Origin: Phaeotremella fagi
Taxonomy: Eukaryota > Basidiomycota > Tremellomycetes > Tremellales > Phaeotremellaceae
DNA: 64,000 nucleotides
Direction: 5' to 3'
Assembly (NCBI GenBank): GCA_001599715.1
Contig: BCHU01000006.1
Coordinates: forward strand, 1,470,765 to 1,534,764
Part shown: one piece after another, positions 56,328-64,000 of the stretch
Position numbering within the stretch: the stretch's first letter is position 1
Layout of the letters: every line of letters begins with the position of its first letter
Position numbers and translations under genes: made by a program
The notes under the pieces: generated by a model
Databases searched by the model: none
Seen by the model: only the letters and a program-made list of their open reading frames with translations
Told to the model about the DNA's origin: nothing

Positions 56328-57203
56328 CTATTCCATGTTCTCATCAGAAGCGTAATCAGGATCATTCCTTCTGACAAAAGAGTTCAACCTTCTCTGTATT
56401 TCTGACAAATCGTCTCTACTGATTGACTCCTTCTGGAGCACACCATCAATGAAACCACGGGTTCTATAGATAGTTTGAAACGAAACTGAATTATGTTCAG
56501 TGGTGGCTACTAAGCTGGATTCAGCGACTGATTCTGTGTCGTCTTCTGAATTCTTTGGCAAGATCACCCATTTGGAAGTAGTACCATTTTTCTTGGCTAA
56601 ATCACTTTCATCAGGGATGAGTCGATTTTCACGCAGTGCTTGATGTTCTTCCAGAGTGATAAACGGAGGTGGGATCTTTCTACCTCCCGTGCCTTGTGTT
56701 TTGAAATTGATCATCCAATATGAGGAAGAGGTTGACTGATTAATTTTTACCTTGACTGAACCAAGAACTTCACTTGGAAAACTGTGTCTTTCTACGTCGA
56801 TCAACTCTCCCATCCTTAACTTGTCGATATCCTTTACAGTCGTGAACAAAACCACGGAAGGTGTTGAATCAGTATCGCGATTACTCCCCATCCATTTCAT
56901 ATCTTCTTCTTTAACCATGTCAACAACTCCTCTCGCTAAACTCTCAAACTTTTGTACCTTTGTCGCTTTACTTTCACCATTTGGAACCAATTCTCGTTTA
57001 ATGTCGAGCTTCGCTCGAATGAGTTTAGCAATATGCCAACTTCTCGATGTTTCGGAAACGTTTCCAGTGACTACATCCGATAACGTGACCGCATACTCTT
57101 GAGCATTGATCTTTGATCTTCTGCGTTCCAGAGCGACCACAATGTATTTATCACCCAAGGATTCAAGGTTGCGATAGTTCTTTGCGTAGTGAGAGTATGA
57201 CAT
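56328..57203 (-). CDS. Family C protein, intact, 291 aa
   Basis: Single exon. It begins MSYSHYAKNYRNLESLGDKY, then IVVALERRRSK, SRSWHIAKLIRAKLDIKREL, FESLARGVVDMVKEEDMKW, RKIPPPFITLEEHQALRENR and a terminal block TIYRTRGFIDGVLQKE...RRLNSFVRRNDPDYASDE. The same blocks in the same order appear in the copy at 57495; the N-terminal and central ones appear at 43709. There is no signal peptide, membrane segment or known motif. The regular alternation suggests an alpha/beta N-terminal domain and a helical C-terminal domain. Function unknown. Confidence 0.7.
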   Translation of the reverse strand: MSYSHYAKNYRNLESLGDKYIVVALERRRSKINAQEYAVTLSDVVTGNVSETSRSWHIAKLIRAKLDIKRELVPNGESKATKVQKFESLARGVVDMVKEEDMKWMGSNRDTDSTPSVVLFTTVKDIDKLRMGELIDVERHSFPSEVLGSVKVKINQSTSSSYWMINFKTQGTGGRKIPPPFITLEEHQALRENRLIPDESDLAKKNGTTSKWVILPKNSEDDTESVAESSLVATTEHNSVSFQTIYRTRGFIDGVLQKESISRDDLSEIQRRLNSFVRRNDPDYASDENME

Positions 57204-57494
57204 TGTTGACGAAGATCAAAACGTCTCCGGTGGTTTTGATGACTGTAGAAGATGAGACGATTTCGGAGTTTCTTTGACAACAGAGGGAACGAAGGCTCAG
57301 AGGAAATCTCGGCCTAAATTGCTTTTTACAATCTATCTCTTTGCATCCAGCCTTCCTTTGTTCGCTCTTCATGTGTGGGACATTACTAGCCATATTTGGA
57401 CTCTTTCAAATTGTACGGGTGTCATTGAACATACTTATCTCATATCACAGAACATATCGAGACCCTTAGGTACTGAAGGTACAAACCCATCGGC

Positions 57495-58778
57495 CTAGTT
57501 CCCATCATCATCATCATCTTCAATATAGTTCGGATCGAATTTCTGGGTGAATGATCTTAACATGTTCTCAATCTTTTGAACTTGTTTCTTTGTTGGTTCG
57601 CCTTCTTCAAGAATATGTTCAATATAGCCGCGAGCTTTATGGATCGAACTGAAGTCTATTGACCCATGTGAGCGGAGTGGACGAGATACAGACTTTTGAA
57701 TTCTTTTTGCTGAGAATGCTGAGGTTCTTGAACCTGTGGATCGAGTTATTGAATGAGGTTCCGAAACTTCGCTCTCGAGTTCGTGGTTGGTTGGTGTCGA
57801 GGGTGAAACCGTTGATTGATTAGACCTTTCTGTCGCCTCGACAGCGTTACTACCTCCCTGCCCAAAGCTGATCGCACCTGGTGCTCTACCACTGGTTTCT
57901 TGATCATCCGCTTCTGTTCTACCTGAAGACGAACCTGCCACTGGTCGAGGTCTAATGGCCCGCTCAGTTCTTTCTTTGTATTCGCTTCTCACAGGCTGTT
58001 GAACTGTTGATTGATTGAACCCCCATTGACCAAACCTATCTGTCGCCTCGACAGCATTATTACCTCTCTGCCCAAAGCTGATCGCACCTGGTCCTCGAGC
58101 ACTTGATTCTAGATCAACCCGTTCTGTTCCACCTGAAGACGGACCTGCTACCGTTCGAGGTCTAATCCTCCATCCAGTTCCTTTTTTGTTTTCGCGTTTC
58201 TCAGATTCCAATCGACCGTCTACAAGTGCCTCATACTCTTCTTTCGTGAGAACGGTAGACAAATTCTTTTTTGGGGAACGTCTGTCTGCGTTGAGATAAA
58301 CCGACCAGCGTTCAATTAGGGAAAAAGTACCCAATATTCTGATAGAGTCGAAAGTATGTCGTTCCGTCCAGATATAACCATCGTTTACCAACTTTTCATG
58401 ATCTTCAGCATCCATCCAAAGCAATTTTGTTGGAAGTAGATCATCCCCATGACTTGAATCCCATTTCCTATCTTGTTCTTTCACAAAATCTACAATCTCT
58501 GTGAGCAGCGTCTCAAACCTAGATATCTCTTTTACTCTGCCTTCCATCTTGTTCTCTTCTGGTTCGATATCTAACTTGATTCTGAGAAGAGTTGTAATAT
58601 GCCAGCTCTTGGAATCTTTTGAGATGTTTGGAGTGCTCACTCTGGACCAGGTGACTCGCTTGAATTCACGTTCACCAAATTTCCGCTCAGCTCCTTGAGA
58701 TATCGTTACTATTATGCAATGATCTCCTAAAGACTTATAGTCTCGATAATGAACAGCCTTGTGAGAGTATTCGGCCAT
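57495..58778 (-). CDS. Family C protein with internal duplication, 427 aa
   Basis: Single exon, tandem to the copy at 56328. It keeps MAEYSHKAVHYRDYKSLGDH, SKSWHITTLLRIKLDIEPEE, FETLLTEIVDFVKEQDRKWD, LSTVLTKEEYEALVDGRLES and the terminal block SSIHKARGYIEHILEEGE...NMLRSFTQKFDPNYIEDD. It is about 135 residues longer than its neighbour because a Gly/Ser/Arg-rich linker has been inserted and duplicated. One unit has VAGPSSGGTERVDLESSARG with PGAISFGQRGNNAVEATDR. The other has VAGSSSGRTEADDQETSGRA with PGAISFGQGGSNAVEATER. The linker is probably disordered and the two end domains conserved. Function unknown. Confidence 0.7.
   Translation of the reverse strand: MAEYSHKAVHYRDYKSLGDHCIIVTISQGAERKFGEREFKRVTWSRVSTPNISKDSKSWHITTLLRIKLDIEPEENKMEGRVKEISRFETLLTEIVDFVKEQDRKWDSSHGDDLLPTKLLWMDAEDHEKLVNDGYIWTERHTFDSIRILGTFSLIERWSVYLNADRRSPKKNLSTVLTKEEYEALVDGRLESEKRENKKGTGWRIRPRTVAGPSSGGTERVDLESSARGPGAISFGQRGNNAVEATDRFGQWGFNQSTVQQPVRSEYKERTERAIRPRPVAGSSSGRTEADDQETSGRAPGAISFGQGGSNAVEATERSNQSTVSPSTPTNHELESEVSEPHSITRSTGSRTSAFSAKRIQKSVSRPLRSHGSIDFSSIHKARGYIEHILEEGEPTKKQVQKIENMLRSFTQKFDPNYIEDDDDDGN
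57820..58175. repeat. Coding tandem duplication, unit about 180 bp
   Basis: Two direct copies (about 57820-57960 and 58025-58175) share long identical stretches such as GTCGCCTCGACAGC, CTGCCCAAAGCTGATCGCAC and CACCTGAAGACG. High similarity at DNA level suggests a recent event or ongoing unequal exchange. Confidence 0.75.
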
Positions 58779-59544
58779 GGCTTGATGTAATTGTGAATCG
58801 TGCTGTCTTGAGGTTTAATTTCAACAAGTGGGGCGGTGATGACAGAAAAAGAAGAAGAGTTCTGGGGGGAGAGGGATAAAAAAAGTACGAATAGGAAGAC
58901 TAAACTGAGTAGTCTTCTTGAACAAGATCAAGTCTTCCTGCCAAAACTTGCAAATACCGAAAAGATCCTTTGATCTCCATTGTCACACTCAGCTCACATA
59001 CCAACCAGCTTATGAATCACAAGTAACCAAACCGATTCACAGTGCGTAAAGAAGGAACCAGATCAATCAGTAACCTTTATCTTGAAATCATCAAAGCCGT
59101 GAAAATATCGATGCCATCTTCTTACAAACTATCCACACCATTCACGTCCTTTCCCGATTCTCTCGTCGAGACCGGAATCAGATAATCTATACACAGCGAC
59201 ACTCAATGACCGACCCACTAAGTCTATACCCCAAATCGAAATTCAAAACAAAACCCCAACTCCAGATTGGATTTTTGGAAATCCTCCAAACTCTCGGACC
59301 AATTCATGAAACCTCTCTTTCATCTTTTCCCCTGAACATTCATCATCTCACTCGTCCCATTTATCACCAGATGACTTTACTTTCCAGGCTGTTTTCAAGA
59401 ATTTCCGAGCGATTGGATATACGTTTGTGATGCAGTGGATTGTAGTGTGAAAGGAATTATTTGGGGGCGTGATGATGACGAAACGGACAGGAAATGAAAG
59501 TAGTTATTTGAAAAGAGAGAATATCATCAGCATGTTCCAAAAAT
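58779..59544. other. Intergenic, no supported gene
   Basis: A 766-bp spacer upstream of family C copy 3 and downstream of CKS1. A 75-codon plus-strand frame (59206-59430) is clean but has no similarity, no splice partner and no family block, so it is not called. Confidence 0.4.
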
Positions 59545-60285
59545 CATTGAAGGTGACATACCAAAGGCCGTCTAAAAAGGACTGGAAGTAGGTTTCAACT
59601 AATTAGTATCCTGTAGAACAATAAAGGCGACTGAAAGAACATACGAATATGAGGTTCAGGTGCTATAATCATCAGCGACTGCTTGTAACCAGATAACTGG
59701 ACTTACCATGTACTTCAAAGTGTTCCCAACCTAGCGATTGAGTTATTCCAATACCTCTCCACTCATTCTCTTCCAGTATACGCAATAAACCCGAATCGTC
59801 TGGTGCGAAATAGCTATCCAATCAATTAGTTATCGTTCAGAAAGCTCCTCAAAGCATAACTAACCTCTTCGGTATCAATTTCAGCATCTGTTTGGGTAGG
59901 ATGACATGTCGATATTCGAAATGATCGTCAGAGTCTAGGAAGAGTTAGTAAGCAGAATAGGGATTTTTGGTAAATCAATCCTAAGATAGAAGAGGATTTT
60001 CTCGACACGATGGACAATCGAGTCAATATTTCTATCTGAGATCAGGATTGTGATTTCCTAGTCCTCCCCATGTACCATGTAGAAGGGTACACATCAAGAT
60101 CCAAATTTCTATTGAGTGCTAGAATCCTGATCGCAGATGATATCTTCGAATTGGAAACTAGATCCACTTACATCGATCGGAATAAATAATCCTATCCATC
60201 TGTCAGCAACCAAACCAAAACTATACACAACAACGCACCTCTCAGCAAGATCCTCCAAAGAGCTACCTTTATTAGCTGCTGGCAT
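59545..60285 (-). CDS. CKS1: Cyclin-dependent kinase regulatory subunit Cks1
   Basis: Cks1 binds the cell-cycle CDK and docks phosphorylated substrates. Six exons join in frame: MPAANKGSSLEDLAER, IIYSDR, YSDDHFEYRHVILPKQMLKL up to IPK, SYFAPDDSGLLRILEENEWR with GIGITQSLGWEHFEVH, APEPHI, and LLFRRPL with a short tail. The CKS hallmarks are all present: Y.D..FEYRHV.LPK, EWRGIGI.QSLGW.HFE.H and APEPHILLFRRPL. The acceptor of the first intron is GGATAG, because the nearer CAG would break the frame. The second intron is long here (237 nt, 59935-60171). The C-terminus ends in VCHLQ, without the Gln-rich tail of yeast Cks1; a further missed splice is possible. Confidence 0.9.
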
Positions 60286-60647
60286 GTTGGGTTGTGTTGT
60301 GACGTGAAATGCAAATGGAAATGGAAAGTGAAATAACTAAATTGATTTCGATGGGGATTTTAGTTCAGACTGATCAAATTCGGAATTGATTTAGATGGAA
60401 TTCGATTTCGCAGTGATACTGATCTTCGTATCTTCTATTACCAGCTTGTGTTGACTATAGTGTATGATATGTATTCGCTATTTAGAATATAAGAGGATGA
60501 TAAAGAGTTAATCAACTTTTTTCTATTTTTACGCGGTAAAGTGAATGAGAGGATTCGCGTGCTGCAGGCAGTGGCGACGCGTTCAGAGTGGACAATCACA
60601 GCCAAAATACAGACAACTATACACAACATCCATGCATTCATACTAAA
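60286..60647. other. Intergenic, no feature recognised
   Basis: CKS1 promoter and 3' flank of the zinc-cluster gene. Nothing specific was recognised. Confidence 0.4.
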
Positions 60648-63338
60648 CTATACCATATCAACTCCCCCTTGTTCACCAGCTACAGGAGGTGGTGAGTTTG
60701 CTCTAGAATCATCAGCGTCCCCAGGTGGTGGAGCGGGCATTTGAACGAATGTGATAGCGGAGAACTGTTAAGGTCAGACACATCGCTCCGTTGGCATATG
60801 TTGACCTACCATGTTACACCAATCTCTTATCAGTTCTTGATCAGATTCGTTCGCTGGTACTTGTGCACATAAAGCACAAGCTATGTGGAAGACTTTTGCT
60901 CTGACTGATTCTCCATTTGATGCGAGATCTTCGACGGGGATACTGGGGTGTGTTAGTTGCGGTGATAGACGACCTTGAGGTTGGTACTCACTTCATCAAA
61001 AGCGAATGGATTTCACGGGCGATAGTTTCCCTTTCCCTAGCCAGAGTTTCTTCATCAACATGAAGAGCGGCGCGAAGGTCGTACTAAAAACATATGATCA
61101 GTATCTGCAAGTGCTTTCTTAGGACCCCACTCACCAAAGCGAATTTAGCTATTGCAGCCGTGATGAGGATATTAGCCCTCTGCATAGCAAACACCTGTCG
61201 CATAGCCTCGTTCCTATTAGAATTCGGATCCTGGATAACCCCAGGCATCTCTCTTAGAACCTCATGAACTCGATCTTCAGCACTAACAGTCCAAGTCGTA
61301 GTCACACTCGGGAACGACGTGAGTAAACATCGATGATGGAAGAATGATTCTGATAACACCTTGAAGATCTTGCAGACTGAAATGAATCCCGCTAGGAGAC
61401 TGGTTTTTGTGGAGGGCTGAGAAAAAATTCCTTGGGTGGTGATGAATTCGTCATCTATGGATTCGGGATAGCTGCAGACACCTTGGAAATCGTTTATCAA
61501 CATTGGATGACCGGGGATGGCGCGGGTTCTGAGAGGGGGTCGATGCAGGTTGGATTGTGTAAATGAGGTAGGGGTTGGAAATAGACTTGTCAGTGAAGTA
61601 GAGTAATGACGAAATTAGTCCACCCACTTGTCAGAACAATACAACTGCCAAAACACCCTCCTCCTCAATTGAATCTCAACAGCGTCCAAATCCAGCGCAG
61701 CAGTTTTAGCATCACTATGCAAACCCAGCGAGAACGCCAATTGAACAGCGACCCCAAGTCTTGCTGCGGCGGTATGCGACAAACCAATCGAGACAAGGTA
61801 GAAGTTGTCGCTATATCATCTTTAGACGTGTGACCTGATGAACGCGGAAAGGGGGCTTACAAGATGATAATACAGATTTGGGTCAGATTGATGGTTCCGT
61901 GATAAGTTCTTTGGAGGAGTTGGCTGGTTCGATGACATCTTCTTTGTAGCCTTTTGAGACCCTCGATATCGTATTGATCATTCAATAATCTCGAAGTAGG
62001 GAGTTGGGAGATCGTATAAGCGACTAATACCAGTCAGTATAGATCTCTCTTCTCAGTACCTACCTATACTCAACAACAAAGCTCTGAAATCCGTATCCCG
62101 CAGATCCAATCTCGTTGCCAGATTCTCCGCAAACGTTGGTCGGTGAACAAGAGGTAAAAGTGGATATAGGTATTGTAAGAACAACGAAATATAATGAGAT
62201 ATATTGGTCCAAGTCGCAACATCTTCCAATTGGGGTTCACGTTTGATATTGATATAACCGCTGTTTGAGATATTGCTATTTCGTCTTCCACCCCCATTTC
62301 CTTGAATCCCATTGTTAGTTGAATTCGGTAAAATCGTCGTGTTTCCCATCATCATTTGATTGACACCAACACCTGCGCCTGCACCTATCAGCCCACCCAG
62401 TGAATTCGGGGGTGATTCCAATGATAGCAGATGCGCTTGTTCACTTGGGAACTGACTCAGACCAGTGGTTGAATCTATCAAGAAATCACCAAAGCCATTG
62501 AACATCTCCATACCCATTCCCATGCCGTTTCCAAATCCAGCTAAAGATGAATTCATGTTGGGATCGATCATCGAATCTAACCATGATAACCCTGTTAGTT
62601 CATTGGATCGATCTTGGTTTGAACTGTGGTTATGGTTGTGGGTAGAGTTTTGCTCGTGATTTGGAAGATTCGTTTGAGTGAATGATGAGGATGAAGGTTG
62701 CGATCGTTCGAGTCTAGGTGAAGGTGAGGGGAAGGTATGAGATGATGTTGTAGGTATTCCACTTCCACTAGAATTCGAATAGTTGTCTTGAGGTGATAAA
62801 TGCTGTTGTTGTTGGTGATAACGTCGTTCAGTTGGTGAAGGTAGTATTGGAAGTCCTAATATAGGTGTTCTCAGAGAGTTATCATGGAAATTGAAAGGAT
62901 TTTGAAATGCGGAAGATGACAATGAATTGTCCATCGCTGAACTGATTGAAGGTAATCGTATATTCTGTTCCTGTCTAGAAGTTGGTGATTTCTGGTTGTT
63001 CGTTCCATTCCCACTCCCGATAGGTTGTATATGAGATTGCGATTGTTGTAATCCAAGCAAAAATCTGGACATCTGATTGAGCTTTTGCAGCATGGTCTGA
63101 ATGAGTGGATACCACTCACGTATTCTTTCTACCTGGTTTCTTCTTCACATAATCATATGTGCAAGGTATACCCAAACTCTTACATCCAGCACAAGGTTCG
63201 TTATTGATGACCGCATCCTGTTCCGATTCGATGCATCGAATCTAATAATATTGTTAGTATAAGCTTTGACTGATTATTCACTTTTCGTTTCCGACAATTA
63301 TCACATGTTTTGGTTTTCGTTGTTGGAACAGCGGGCAT
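60648..63338 (-). CDS. Zn2Cys6 fungal transcription factor with Fungal_trans domain
   Basis: A nuclear DNA-binding regulator. The start at 63338 gives MPAVPTTKTKTCDNCRKRK, spliced to IRCIESEQDAVINNEPCAGC and KSLGIPCTYDYVKKKPGRKN. This is Cys-x2-Cys-x6-Cys, a 13-residue loop, then Cys-x2-Cys-x6-Cys; all six zinc ligands are present, but the loop is longer than usual. An intron of about 55 nt (63067-63121) joins GRKNT to FLLGLQQSQSH. A long Asn/Ser/Gln-rich region follows. The Fungal_trans domain then begins near WTNISHYISLFLQYLYPLLP and LVHRPTFAENLATRLDLRDT, and continues LLNDQYDIEGLKRLQRRC. The C-terminal part reads CSYPESIDDEFITTQGIFSQ, FIRDWCNMFSAITF-like sequence, and stops at 60648. The target genes are unknown. 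Confidence 0.85.
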
Positions 63339-63828
63339 ATTGGGTATTAAAATGAACCTCTCTTGAACGCCGTGACGATGAGTGGGTGCACTGTTCTTCT
63401 ACTGTTCTGGGTCGGATCTGTTTGTAACAAGAAGGATAATAAAGTGGAAAAGATCTTAATTGGTGTTGTTGTGATTTACGGTTTAGCTTCTTTACCTTTA
63501 ACCGGCGGTCAGTGGCGAATTTGGATATGGCTTTTTACAATGGCTCTCAAGTCTGTCGAACCTCATTCAAGACTTGTCCTTTGGATAAGAACCCATTTGC
63601 ATTGGATCTCTTGACATAATGTAGCTCACGATGAGAGCTCTCCATGTTGAAACATCGACAGATCCTCGAAAAGGACGGTGGAGATTGATTTCTTGGTGAA
63701 ACAACCTTTTGCATCAACTTTCCACTTTACACGTAGGTCCAACCTCATGACCAATTTCATACCGCCATAACCATAAACACTGACTACTCCTTACTACCTT
63801 CTTACAAACTCTAGTACCTCATTAACCC
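63339..63828. other. Spacer between the zinc-cluster gene and the partial family D gene
   Basis: Promoter of the zinc-cluster gene and 3' flank of the edge gene. A hydrophobic plus-strand frame (63363-63614) starts 25 nt from the divergent start and is not supported as a gene. Confidence 0.4.
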
Positions 63829-64000
63829 TTAGTCGCACTCGCATCCTGGACATTTTGGTGGTTCTGACCCGTTATGATGATCTTCAATCTTTGGTCGGTA
63901 TTGGGTTGGTAGAGTACTAAACGATGTGAACTCGGGAAACCAATTTGCTCTGCGCTCTAAAACATTGGTCGTATATGAATCCTCAGGGTACTGCATGTAG
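63829..64000 (-). CDS. Family D protein, C-terminal fragment at the window edge
   Basis: Translating the last 172 bases on the minus strand gives YMQYPEDSYTTNVLERRANW, FPEFTSFSTLPTQYRPKIED and GSEPPKCPGCECD, then TAA at 63829-63831. This matches the end of the family D protein at 54609 (CYVKYPNDQYE..., SWFNQWVVNFIETLPEEY, ERPKCDGCEHD), including the terminal Cys-x2-Cys. It is a third family D copy whose body lies beyond the window. Whether it is intact cannot be judged. Confidence 0.75.
   Translation of the reverse strand, partial: YMQYPEDSYTTNVLERRANWFPEFTSFSTLPTQYRPKIEDHHNGSEPPKCPGCECD

Noticed and set aside
59206..59430. 75-codon plus-strand frame between family C and CKS1
   Set aside because: Clean but isolated. 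It has no similarity to the four families and no identifiable domain.
63363..63614. Hydrophobic 83-codon plus-strand frame next to the zinc-cluster start
   Set aside because: It begins 25 nt from a divergent start codon, so it lies in the promoter and 5' UTR. Its membrane-like look follows from T-rich DNA.
1..64000. tRNA, rRNA, CRISPR or transposon
   Set aside because: I found no tRNA B-box with a matching fold, no array of spaced repeats and no transposase, integrase or reverse-transcriptase motif. A covariance-model or repeat search was not possible here.

Overview
The window is nuclear DNA from a basidiomycete yeast or fungus, most likely a tremellomycete of the Cryptococcus/Kwoniella type. 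The inference rests on dense genes on both strands, many 40-60 nt introns with GTRNGT donors and CTRAY branch sites just before the acceptor, and a conserved gene set that includes neurofibromin, symplekin, Mob2, SRP9, a Zn2Cys6 regulator and a Smr-domain protein. No computation was run. Exon boundaries were read by eye, and the genus is a guess.

Layout. Positions 1-3.6 kb hold the N-terminal half of an MFS sugar/inositol-type transporter, cut by the left edge, and a flavin monooxygenase with an NTF2-like N-terminal domain, both on the minus strand. A conserved block follows from 5.2 to 18.9 kb: MPP6 exosome cofactor, a very large neurofibromin/IRA-type RasGAP, MOB2, SRP9 and a small unknown gene. 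From 19 to 36.6 kb the window is dominated by two lineage-specific families. Family A has seven copies, all on plus: a relic, two pseudogenes and four others. Family B has three minus-strand copies embedded in the A array. A three-exon unknown gene and a SnoaL-like protein sit among them. From 37 to 43.1 kb there are conserved genes: a DUF1771/Smr protein ending in a CaaX box, symplekin/Pta1 and the V-ATPase G subunit.

From 43.7 to 64 kb, conserved genes (UBC6, mitochondrial uS5, ribosomal P2, CKS1, a Zn2Cys6 factor) alternate with two more unknown families. Family C has three copies. Family D is F-box-like with a terminal Cys motif, and has two copies plus a partial one at the right edge that is only visible by translating the last 172 bases. 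C and D lie tail to tail at two loci in mirror-image order, which suggests a duplicated C-D module.

The conserved genes are housekeeping functions (Ras control, RAM signalling, cell cycle, RNA decay and 3' processing, ER protein quality control, translation) and do not form one pathway. The accessory content is a birth-and-death landscape of four unknown protein families, with intact copies beside copies broken by nonsense codons and frameshifts. Other notable points: an 18-bp palindromic element shared exactly by two divergent promoters; initiation codons that form a 3-nt exon (VMA10) or are split by an intron (RPP2); and a 9-nt microexon in UBC6.
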